NCBI GenBank assembly: GCA_027077185.1
Contig: JALTGJ010000402.1
Span: 1 to 20,139 of the forward strand
Length of the DNA: 20,139 bases
Direction of reading: 5' to 3'
Origin: Spirochaetales bacterium
Lineage (GTDB): Bacteria; Spirochaetota; Spirochaetia; B11-G9
The translations under genes and the position numbers were made by a program. The notes beneath the pieces were generated by a model. It was not told where the DNA came from, searched no databases, and saw only the letters and a list, made by a program, of their open reading frames with translations. How positions within the stretch are numbered: position 1 is the stretch's first letter; every line of letters starts with the position of its first letter. Positions 5,948 to 12,771 of the stretch are shown in pieces.

Positions 5948-7198
5948 ATGTCTCTATTGATAAAAAATGCTGTTCTAAACAACTTTAAGAGTGATGTTTT
6001 AATATCAGAAGGCTTTATAAGCAAAATTGATCGGGATATAGATGATCCATCAGCAGAAATAATTAATGCAAGTGATAAAATTATTGTTCCATCTCTTAAG
6101 AATGGCCACACTCATGCAGCCATGGCTCCTTTAAGAGGGTTTGGTGATGATATGAAACTACAATCCTGGCTGGAAGAAAAAATATGGCCTGCAGAGGCGA
6201 ATATTACTTCTGAAGATGCCTATTGGGGAACCAGATTTGCTGCCCTTGAAATGATCAAATCCGGTACAACTTTCTGCAATGACATGTACTTTCACTTTAA
6301 TATGACTCAACAGGCTTTTATAGATTCCGGCATTAAATCTGCCGCAGGTCCAGCCCTTTTTGACTTTTTTAATGATGAAAAAGCTGAAGATATGAAGAAA
6401 AACTGTCTGGCTGAAATAGAGAATTATAATCACTCTAAAAATAACAGTTTATTTCTTGCAGCCCATTCTATCTACACTCTTTCAAAAGAGAGCCTAAAAT
6501 GGATTGCAAAACTTTCCAGAGAGAAAAATATACCTGTTCATATACATCTTTCTGAAACAGAATTTGAAGTAAATGAGTGTATAAAAAATTATGGAATAAG
6601 ACCGGTAAAACTTCTTGAACAAACCGGTCTGCTGGAAACAGATCTCATTGCAGCCCATACTGTCTGGCTGGACGAAAAAGAGCTGGATCTCCTGGCAAAA
6701 CACAATACAACAGTAGTTCATAACCCCTCATCCAATATGAAACTGGCTGTTGGCGGAGTTTTCCCCTACGGTAAAATCAAAGGAAGGGGAATAAACATTA
6801 TGCTGGGAACAGACAGCTGCGCCTCCAATAATAATCTGGATATGTTTGAAGAAATGAAGACTGCAGCTCTCCTTCAAAAATTTCATACTAATAACCCCGA
6901 GATAATGAAAGCAGAAGAAATTTTTAATATTGCAACCGGCAGTGAGGCATCTGCCTTTCCTCAGATTTCATCCAAAATTGAAGTAGGAGCACACGCAGAT
7001 TGTCTTCTGTTAAATCCGGATATACCTGAGTTGGTACCTTCTCATAGTCTAATATCCAATCTGGTCTACTCCGCAAACGGCAGCTGTGTAGACACAGTAA
7101 TATGCAATGGGAAAATTTTGATGAAAAACAGAAAGGTAAAAGATGAGGAGGAGATAACAGATAGGGTAAGATCTATTGCAGAAAAACTTACCGTGTAG
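5948..7198 (+). CDS. Amidohydrolase, 5'-methylthioadenosine/S-adenosylhomocysteine deaminase type
   Basis: This 416-residue cytosine-deaminase/TrzA-type amidohydrolase probably deaminates MTA, SAH or adenosine to the inosine form. Metal ligands are visible: H54 and H56 in N-G-H-T-H-A-A-M, the H-I-H-L-S-E-T motif (H198/H200, with E203), H237 in A-A-H-T-V-W, and D289 in L-G-T-D-S-C-A-S-N-N-N-L-D-M. H-N-P-S-S-N-M-K-L is typical of the MtaD branch. Length matches the family. AGGAG lies 7 bases before the ATG. It stands alone on the plus strand, divergent from pheS and convergent with the SDR gene. Deaminated products could feed the purine nucleoside phosphorylase encoded at 8533-9357. Other ring-deaminase activities in this superfamily cannot be excluded; the usual P-G before the first motif is P-S here. 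Confidence 0.86.
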   Translation: MSLLIKNAVLNNFKSDVLISEGFISKIDRDIDDPSAEIINASDKIIVPSLKNGHTHAAMAPLRGFGDDMKLQSWLEEKIWPAEANITSEDAYWGTRFAALEMIKSGTTFCNDMYFHFNMTQQAFIDSGIKSAAGPALFDFFNDEKAEDMKKNCLAEIENYNHSKNNSLFLAAHSIYTLSKESLKWIAKLSREKNIPVHIHLSETEFEVNECIKNYGIRPVKLLEQTGLLETDLIAAHTVWLDEKELDLLAKHNTTVVHNPSSNMKLAVGGVFPYGKIKGRGINIMLGTDSCASNNNLDMFEEMKTAALLQKFHTNNPEIMKAEEIFNIATGSEASAFPQISSKIEVGAHADCLLLNPDIPELVPSHSLISNLVYSANGSCVDTVICNGKILMKNRKVKDEEEITDRVRSIAEKLTV

Positions 7199-7206
7199 AC
7201 CACTCT

Positions 7207-7248
7207 GGTATTAGTAAAGACGCCCTATAGGGCGTCTCTACTAATACC
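7207..7248. terminator. Long hairpin between convergent genes, likely bidirectional terminator
   Basis: Arms 7207-7225 and 7230-7248 pair over 18 of 19 positions (one A/C mismatch at 7217/7238) around a TATA loop, with a GC-rich upper part (GACGCCC/GGGCGTC). It starts 9 bases after the deaminase stop. No T-run follows, so it could equally be an RNA-stability structure or a dispersed palindromic element. The right arm is also the first unit of the tandem repeat at 7231-7293. Confidence 0.65.
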
Positions 7249-7293
7249 CCTGGCGTCTCTACTAATACCCCTGGCGTCTCTACTAATACCCCT
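7231..7293. repeat. Three perfect tandem copies of a 21-bp unit
   Basis: Units 7231-7251, 7252-7272 and 7273-7293 are identical; each begins GGCGTCTCTACTAAT and ends ACCCCT. The third unit contains the last codons (Q-G-Y) and stop of the minus-strand SDR gene, so the array looks like amplification of that gene's 3' end. Each unit can act as the right arm of the hairpin whose left arm is 7207-7225. Slipped-strand copy-number change would be expected here. Confidence 0.95.
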
Positions 7294-8041
7294 GAACAAC
7301 CCCCATACCTGTATCAACCCTTATATCAACACCTGTAATTCCACTGGACATAGGGGAACTTAGAAAAAGAACCGCATCTGCAACTTCAACAGGATCAACC
7401 AATCTGGACAAAGGGGATGAGTTAATATATCTAATTACACCGTCAGGCCACTCTTTTTTAAGATTTTCATGATAAATAAGCCCGGGAGATACACTGTTCA
7501 CCCTAATCCCATAGGCCCCCAGTTCCAAAGCTGCTGCCCTGGTATACTGTATAAGAGCACCCTTGGACGCAGCGTAATGACTGTGGGCCAATGCAGGGAC
7601 ACTTCCTTCAATAGAGGCAATATTTACTATTGCAGAATTATTAGATGGATATTTTTTATACAATTCAAGAAAAGCCTTTGTACATAAATGGGGAGCCTTT
7701 GTATTTATAGACATCATATCTTCCCAATCCCTGGATTCAAGTTGATTAATGGGAAGAACTGTCTGTAAACCCGCATTATTAACTAAAAAGTCCAGAGAAT
7801 TATACTTAGAGGCTATTGTTGAAAATATTTTATTAATAATTAGAGAATCAGAAATATCCCCGGTAAATACAACAGATTCACCACTAAGAGAATTTTGAAG
7901 ATCCAGAAGTTTTTTTTCTTTTCTTCCCTGCAAAAAAACCCTGCAACCTGCCTGACTAAAGCTGTGCGCAAGAACACTGCCCAAAGTACCCGAAGCACCT
8001 GTAATAAGTACGTTTTTACCTTCAATATTCCAATTACCCAT
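7283..8041 (-). CDS. Short-chain dehydrogenase/reductase (SDR), classical type
   Basis: The 252-residue protein is a cytoplasmic NAD(P)-dependent oxidoreductase. It has the Rossmann motif T-G-A-S-G-T-L-G (14-21), D-I-S-D (62-65), N-N-A-G (88-91), and the catalytic S143 with Y156-x-x-x-K160 in H-Y-A-A-S-K. R40 at the end of the second strand hints at NADP(H) preference. The C-terminal G-V-D-I-R-V-D-T-G-M is the usual SDR end. Its ATG abuts the TAA of the cupin gene with no gap, so it is the third gene of a PNP-cupin-SDR unit. The substrate is not readable from sequence; context suggests something linked to nucleoside or pentose metabolism, which is inference. Its stop lies within the third 21-bp repeat. 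Confidence 0.92.
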   Translation of the reverse strand: MGNWNIEGKNVLITGASGTLGSVLAHSFSQAGCRVFLQGRKEKKLLDLQNSLSGESVVFTGDISDSLIINKIFSTIASKYNSLDFLVNNAGLQTVLPINQLESRDWEDMMSINTKAPHLCTKAFLELYKKYPSNNSAIVNIASIEGSVPALAHSHYAASKGALIQYTRAAALELGAYGIRVNSVSPGLIYHENLKKEWPDGVIRYINSSPLSRLVDPVEVADAVLFLSSPMSSGITGVDIRVDTGMGVVQGY

Positions 8042-8533
8042 TTATTGTTCCTGCTCTTCTCTTGTTAAAGATAATATTAAGTCTTTACTTTCAGGATACT
8101 TCCCTACCATTTCTTCCCTTAAATTCAGGTAAAAATCATCAAATGTAAAACCGGGGGACATTGTAGTTCCAATAAGAGCGAATTTTCCCCCTCTCACAAT
8201 CCTGGAACCCTGAACAACATTACCAGGAACAGTAAACTGGAGAAGCTCACCATTTAATATATCCTGTCCCATAATTATTTGCTCTACTTTACCATTTTTA
8301 TGAAAAAGACTTAATTCCATGGGATCCCCTAAATAAAAATGATAAATTTCCGGAAAAGGTAATGTATGTAAAGCAGAAAACCCATCAATAGTGTTAAGTA
8401 GAAGGAAGAAAATAGCGGTTCCCAGAGGTCGCTTATCCAGATTAATATCAGATACCCATGTTCGTTTGTAATACCCTCCTTCATGAGCAAGAGGTACAAG
8501 ATTGAGTTTTTTTATTATATCATCAGCTTTCAT
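8042..8533 (-). CDS. Cupin_5 (DUF985) family protein
   Basis: This roughly 163-residue protein carries the family hallmarks L-N-L-V-P-L-A-H-E-G-G-Y-Y-K-R-T-W near the N terminus, T-A-I-F-F-L-L, then H-T-L-P-F-P-E-I-Y-H-F-Y-L-G-D-P, followed by V-P-G-N-V-V-Q-G-S and a C-terminal M-S-P-G-F-T-F-D-D-F. These mark a single-domain beta-barrel cupin; the biochemical role of Cupin_5 proteins is not established. I place the start at ATG 8533-8531, which shares one base with the PNP stop (TGATG) and has GGA four bases upstream. A GTG three codons earlier (8542-8540) would overlap PNP by 10 bases and lacks an RBS. Its stop directly precedes the SDR ATG. The tight packing argues that it works with PNP and the SDR. 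Confidence 0.88.
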   Translation of the reverse strand: MKADDIIKKLNLVPLAHEGGYYKRTWVSDINLDKRPLGTAIFFLLLNTIDGFSALHTLPFPEIYHFYLGDPMELSLFHKNGKVEQIIMGQDILNGELLQFTVPGNVVQGSRIVRGGKFALIGTTMSPGFTFDDFYLNLREEMVGKYPESKDLILSLTREEQEQ

Positions 8534-9357
8534 CAATTCCACATTGTAAGAATTTTCCGAACCAAAGCTATAAAGTTATCTCTTACAATAGCTGCTGTTT
8601 CCATTACCTCTGCATGGTTAAGAGGCTGATCAAGTATTCCGGCTGCCATGTTTGTTATGCATGAAATACCAAGGATATCCATTCCGGAATGTGCGGCAGC
8701 CAGAACTTCCGGGGCAGTGGACATTCCTACAGCATCAGCTCCCAGAATACCAAGCATACGTATTTCTGCCGGAGTCTCATAGTTGGGTCCGCCCATAAAG
8801 GCATAAACACCCTCCCGAAGCTGAATATCTAAAGCATTACCAGCTTCTTTTGCCATTGTTCGGAGAGTTTTTTTGTAGGCATCTGACATATCAGGAAACC
8901 TTGGTCCAAAATCATCCATATTATGACCTCTAAGAGGTCCATTTACATCAAATTTAATATGATCAGAGATTATCATAAGATCACCAGGATCAAAATCCTT
9001 ATTTACCCCTCCGGAAGCATTGGTAACAAGGAATTTATTAATACCCAGAAGTTTCATTACTCTTACAGGAAAAACTACTGTCTCATAGGAATAACCTTCA
9101 TAATAGTGAAACCTACCCTGCATAACCAGAACCTTTTTACCTTCAAGAGTTCCTGCAACAAGCTGTCCTGCATGACCTTCGACAGTAGATACTGGAAAAC
9201 CGGGAATATCTTCATACTTGATTATTACAGGACTTTCTACTTCATCTCCCAGAACTCCAAGCCCGGATCCCAGAACCATTCCAATTTCAGGCTTAAAATC
9301 AAGTTTACTGTTTATATACTCTGCAGCTTTTTTTAAAACATCCAATCTTTCATCCAT
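8533..9357 (-). CDS. Purine nucleoside phosphorylase (PNP, trimeric PNP-I type)
   Basis: PNP cleaves purine nucleosides with phosphate to the free base and (deoxy)ribose-1-phosphate. The 274-residue protein has the trimeric PNP motifs: G-S-G-L-G (30-34, phosphate-binding Ser), G-H-A-G, Q-G-R-F-H-Y-Y-E-G, T-N-A-S-G-G-V-N, M-G-G-P-N-Y-E-T-P-A-E-I-R (base-binding Glu), V-G-M-S-T-A-P-E and C-I-T-N-M-A-A-G (base-binding Asn). The Glu/Asn pair indicates a 6-oxopurine (inosine/guanosine) preference, as in the PunA/mammalian-like group. AGGAG lies a few bases before the ATG, immediately after an intrinsic terminator that follows the binding-protein gene. Expression therefore probably depends on readthrough or on an internal promoter. 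It leads the PNP-cupin-SDR set. Confidence 0.95.
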   Translation of the reverse strand: MDERLDVLKKAAEYINSKLDFKPEIGMVLGSGLGVLGDEVESPVIIKYEDIPGFPVSTVEGHAGQLVAGTLEGKKVLVMQGRFHYYEGYSYETVVFPVRVMKLLGINKFLVTNASGGVNKDFDPGDLMIISDHIKFDVNGPLRGHNMDDFGPRFPDMSDAYKKTLRTMAKEAGNALDIQLREGVYAFMGGPNYETPAEIRMLGILGADAVGMSTAPEVLAAAHSGMDILGISCITNMAAGILDQPLNHAEVMETAAIVRDNFIALVRKILTMWN

Positions 9358-9371
9358 AATTAATCTCCTGT

Positions 9372-9402
9372 AAAAAAAACCGAACCAAAAGGTTCGGTTT
9401 TT
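9372..9402 (-). terminator. Intrinsic terminator between binding-protein gene and PNP
   Basis: ACCGAACC (9379-9386) and GGTTCGGT (9391-9398) form a perfect stem around AAAA, extended by A-T pairs. On the minus strand it is followed by a run of eight T (complement of 9372-9379). It lies about 20 bases after the binding-protein stop and ends about 2 bases before the PNP ribosome binding site. It probably sets unequal expression of importer and phosphorylase. T-runs on both sides could let it work in either direction. Confidence 0.88.
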
Positions 9403-9423
9403 AAATACTAATTTTCGGGTCTC

Positions 9424-10497
9424 TTAACCTTCGTAGCCAGCTTCTTTACGGGAAGCAGGTGCTACAACCTTACCGGATTTAAGATCTGCAATAGCTTTAT
9501 CAACAGCATCTTTTACCTCAGCAGGAATAAGACTGTTCCAGTTATGATAAGGTGCAATACCAGTTGCATCTTCATTTATACCGAAAACTCTGTTATTTCC
9601 ACCAACAAATTTGTCATTTACAACATCTTTAACTGTAAGATATGTAGCCTGGGTAATACCCTTTACAGCAGAAGTCATAATTGCTTCAGGAGCAACACCG
9701 TACTGATCAACATCTACACCAATACCTGCAACGCCTGCTTCATCAGCACCATTTAAAGCACCAATTCCTGTAAGACCTGCAATCTGGAAAATAATGTCTG
9801 CACCCTGTTCAATCATAGCAAGAGCAGATTCCTTACCCTTTGCCTGGTCAACAAATGTACCAGTTACTACGCTGAGAACTTTAGCATCCGGATTAACAGA
9901 CTTAACACCTGCATAAAAACCAGCCTGATATCTTTCTACAGGAGGTATATCCATACCAAGAACCATACCAACTACATTGTCATCATTAAGTCTGTCAGAA
10001 ACAGAAGCATATTTTTTAGTCATAAGGCCTGCAAGAACACCTGCAACATATCCTGATTCCTGTTCTTTAAACAGAAGACCCTGAACATTCTTAGGAGCTG
10101 TAGAAGGGTCAACCCAAATATCAATACCTGCAAATTCGGTATCAGGATTGTTAGCTGCTGCTTCAAGTAAAGCATCTGCCATTAAAAATCCAATAGCAAA
10201 AACAACTTTTGAACCATCTTCTGCAAGACCTGTAAGGTTTGGAACATAGTCTGTCTGCTGTTTAGATTCTACAACTCTGGCATCCAGATTAAAATCAACT
10301 GCAGCTTTTTTCATTCCTGCATAGGAACCGTCATTAAATGATTTATCTCCAAGTCCACCTGTATCTGTCGACATACCAACAATAATTTTTGCTGCTGCAG
10401 TATCTGTACTTTCTTTATCACCACCAGCAAATACCAGACCCGAGAAAGCAAGTGCGAAAATCAGAAATAAAACTGAGATTCTTGTAAACTTATTCAT
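9424..10497 (-). CDS. BMP-family (PnrA/TmpC-like) periplasmic nucleoside-binding protein
   Basis: This 357-residue protein is the substrate-capture component of the ABC importer encoded just upstream. A signal peptide (basic start, hydrophobic 8-23, V-F-A before G25) precedes the mature protein. Family motifs are G-G-L-G-D-K-S-F-N-D-G-S-Y-A-G near the start and G-V-D-V-D-Q-Y in the second half, typical of the PnrA/BmpA purine-nucleoside receptors. Known relatives in Treponema and Borrelia are lipoproteins, but the signal peptide has no lipobox cysteine and the protein has no cysteine at all, so it is probably free in the periplasm. GGAGGAAAAGG precedes the ATG. It is the last gene of the importer operon, 62 bases after the second permease, and is followed by a strong terminator. 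Confidence 0.93.
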   Translation of the reverse strand: MNKFTRISVLFLIFALAFSGLVFAGGDKESTDTAAAKIIVGMSTDTGGLGDKSFNDGSYAGMKKAAVDFNLDARVVESKQQTDYVPNLTGLAEDGSKVVFAIGFLMADALLEAAANNPDTEFAGIDIWVDPSTAPKNVQGLLFKEQESGYVAGVLAGLMTKKYASVSDRLNDDNVVGMVLGMDIPPVERYQAGFYAGVKSVNPDAKVLSVVTGTFVDQAKGKESALAMIEQGADIIFQIAGLTGIGALNGADEAGVAGIGVDVDQYGVAPEAIMTSAVKGITQATYLTVKDVVNDKFVGGNNRVFGINEDATGIAPYHNWNSLIPAEVKDAVDKAIADLKSGKVVAPASRKEAGYEG

Positions 10498-10559
10498 CCT
10501 TTTCCTCCAAAATAAAAATCCTTTATATACTTAACTCTCATACGAGAATTATTTAAAAA

Positions 10560-11516
10560 CTAAGCATCTTCCCTTTCTATAATAAAGTCAATTCCATCAG
10601 CCTTGGGCGGTCTGGATTTTTTAACAAGACCTGCCACTGCAATAACAGTTGCAAGATAGGGGAAAATTATAAAAATCTCTGCAGGTATCGGCAGAACCTT
10701 GAATATCTGCATTCTAATTTGAAAAGCATCCGCAAATCCAAAAAATAACGCAGCAAGAAACGAACCTATTGCAGTCCATCCACCGGAGATCATTGCAGCA
10801 AGAGCAATAAATCCACGTCCATTTGACATTCCTTCTGTAAAAGAAACAGCATTTTCAATTGACAAGTAAGCCCCTGCCAATCCTGAAAATAATCCGGATA
10901 TTAAAACTCCCAGATAACGCATTTTGTATACTGACACACCTATGGTTTCAAGAGCCAGAGGATGTTCCCCTGCTGCTCTAAGGTGAAGTCCAACCTTTGT
11001 TTTCTTAAGAAAAAACAAAGCAGCTATAATTAATAAAAATGACATATAAATAATAGGTGTCTGATTAAAAAACATCGGCCCAAGAACAGGGATTTTAGAA
11101 AGTCCCGGTATAGCAAACTGATATTCGGCAAGACCATGAGGAATAGGCTCTGTAGTCCCGGGATGCCCGAAAAAGAGAACCATTAAATACCGGACAATAC
11201 CAAAACTCAAAATATTTAAAACTGCACCTGAAACAACGTGATCAAGATGAAATGTTACGGTAGCAACGGCATGAACCAGAGAAAAAATACCACCGGCAAC
11301 AACTCCGGCAATAAGTCCAAGCCAGGGATTTCCTGTATAATATGCAACTATAACAGCAAAAAACGCCCCCATAATCATTATACCTTCCATGGCTATATTA
11401 ACGATACCGGAACGTTCACAAATTGTTGCACCTACAGCAGCAAGAGTAATGGGTGTAGATAATCTAATGGTAGCAACGAGAAGATCCGTATTGAGAATTG
11501 CTAGGATTCCGTCCAT
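10560..11516 (-). CDS. Nucleoside ABC transporter permease (BPD_transp_2, NupQ-like)
   Basis: The 318-residue inner-membrane permease has multiple hydrophobic segments and the branched-chain-permease-like core: L-S-T-P-I-T-L-A-A-V-G-A, E-R-S-G-I-V-N-I-A-M-E-G near residues 33-44, and L-R-A-A-G-E-H-P-L-A-L-E in the cytoplasmic coupling loop. It forms a heterodimer with the 417-residue permease to pass nucleosides from the binding protein, powered by the double ATPase. Its ATG shares one base with the stop of the preceding permease (TAATG), so translation is coupled. Order ATPase-permease-permease matches NupOPQ/RnsBCD-type systems; here the receptor gene comes last rather than first. Confidence 0.93.
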   Translation of the reverse strand: MDGILAILNTDLLVATIRLSTPITLAAVGATICERSGIVNIAMEGIMIMGAFFAVIVAYYTGNPWLGLIAGVVAGGIFSLVHAVATVTFHLDHVVSGAVLNILSFGIVRYLMVLFFGHPGTTEPIPHGLAEYQFAIPGLSKIPVLGPMFFNQTPIIYMSFLLIIAALFFLKKTKVGLHLRAAGEHPLALETIGVSVYKMRYLGVLISGLFSGLAGAYLSIENAVSFTEGMSNGRGFIALAAMISGGWTAIGSFLAALFFGFADAFQIRMQIFKVLPIPAEIFIIFPYLATVIAVAGLVKKSRPPKADGIDFIIEREDA

Positions 11517-12769
11517 TATTCAGCACCCCCTATTTTTTTGGCTCTGGATTTTAATTTCCGTTTAATTCTATGTCCCAGCCAGGACCAGATATATCTGGCT
11601 ACAATGAGGAACAGCATAATTCCTTTAATTATTTCTACTATGGAATTAGGAATCTGAGTAGTCCTTGACATATACTGACCACCTGCATCCAGAGCACCCC
11701 AGAGGAGTGCTGTAAAAATAACTCCAATAGGATGATTTGCAGCAAGAAGTGCAACGGAAATACCATTCCATCCATAACCTGCATTTAAATTTTCAAACAT
11801 TTTATGATCAAGACCAATAACCTGTGTTACTCCTGCCATACCAGCAAGAAATCCTGCAAAAAGTAATGCTATAAATATATTTTTTCCAACACTGATACCC
11901 TGACCTCTTGCAGCATCCTTATTTTGACCAATTGCCCGAATCTCATATCCAAAAGTTGTTCTATATAGAATGTAGCTTACAAGCAATGCCATTCCAATAC
12001 CAATTAAAATACCAATATGCACCCGATAATTGGCAGAAGGAAAAATTGTTTTAAACTTCATTAAAAAATTACTATCACGTATAGGATCGGTAACATAGGG
12101 ATGTGACCCGGCACTGTCACCTCCCATACTTCTAATAAAAATAGAGGAGAGATACTTTGCAATCTGTGCAAACATCATAGTAGTAATTACTTCATGTGCA
12201 CCTGTTTTGACCTTTAGCAAAGCTGGAATAAAATTATAAGCAGCAGCCAGAAGGCCTCCGGTAATAAAAATAAGAACTATTGATATAACAGGAGGAAGAT
12301 TAAAGCTTACTCCAAGAAACGTTGCAACCATTGCACCAATATAATACTGTCCTTCAGCTCCAATATTAAAAAGTCCCGCCTTAAATGCAAAGGCAATAGA
12401 CAGTCCGGTAAACAGCAATGGTGTTGCATTAAGTATTGATATGCTCCAGTTCTTTACAAAACCACCATAGAACAGGGCCTTATAAGCCTTAATAGGGTTA
12501 TAACCGGTTAAAGCCAAAATAAGAGCTCCAATTAGTATTGCAGACAAAGCACCGATCAAAGGGATAAACATACTTTTTACTATTGAAAGGAACTCAGTCT
12601 TTGCTGTTTTAACATTGGTAGCTAATCCTCTATAAAGGAAATATATAACAAGTGCTGCTATAATAAGAAAAATACCAGAGAATATAGACGAAAAATACAT
12701 TGCCATTCCAATAACACCCGATATAGCTGCCAATGTATAAAAAACCGGTTTAAGTTTTGTTATTTCCAT
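11516..12769 (-). CDS. Nucleoside ABC transporter permease (BPD_transp_2, NupP-like)
   Basis: The 417-residue permease is the larger partner of the importer. Conserved stretches are T-G-L-S-I-A-F-A-F-K-A-G-L-F-N-I-G-A-E-G-Q, then the coupling loop I-R-A-I-G-Q-N-K-D-A-A-R, and G-Y-G-W-N-G-I-S-V-A-L-L near the C terminus. About 70 N-terminal residues before the usual first helix carry two extra hydrophobic segments (about 9-46), making it longer than many homologues. The C terminus is very basic (K-R-K-L-K-S-R-A-K-K). AAGGAG within the ATPase end precedes the ATG, which lies 2 bases after that gene's stop. Substrate assignment to nucleosides rests on the BMP-type receptor and salvage neighbours. 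Confidence 0.93.
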   Translation of the reverse strand: MEITKLKPVFYTLAAISGVIGMAMYFSSIFSGIFLIIAALVIYFLYRGLATNVKTAKTEFLSIVKSMFIPLIGALSAILIGALILALTGYNPIKAYKALFYGGFVKNWSISILNATPLLFTGLSIAFAFKAGLFNIGAEGQYYIGAMVATFLGVSFNLPPVISIVLIFITGGLLAAAYNFIPALLKVKTGAHEVITTMMFAQIAKYLSSIFIRSMGGDSAGSHPYVTDPIRDSNFLMKFKTIFPSANYRVHIGILIGIGMALLVSYILYRTTFGYEIRAIGQNKDAARGQGISVGKNIFIALLFAGFLAGMAGVTQVIGLDHKMFENLNAGYGWNGISVALLAANHPIGVIFTALLWGALDAGGQYMSRTTQIPNSIVEIIKGIMLFLIVARYIWSWLGHRIKRKLKSRAKKIGGAE

Positions 12770-12771
12770 GA

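Noticed and set aside
7207..7293. CRISPR-like array
   Set aside because: The units are directly abutting with no spacers, and there are no cas genes; it is a simple tandem repeat plus hairpin.
8534..8542. GTG start for the cupin gene three codons upstream of the chosen ATG
   Set aside because: It has no ribosome binding site and would make an atypical 10-base overlap; the ATG in the TGATG junction fits better.
8923..9336. 137-codon plus-strand frame opposite PNP
   Set aside because: Antisense to conserved PNP motifs; amino-acid content is typical of shadow frames in AT-rich DNA.
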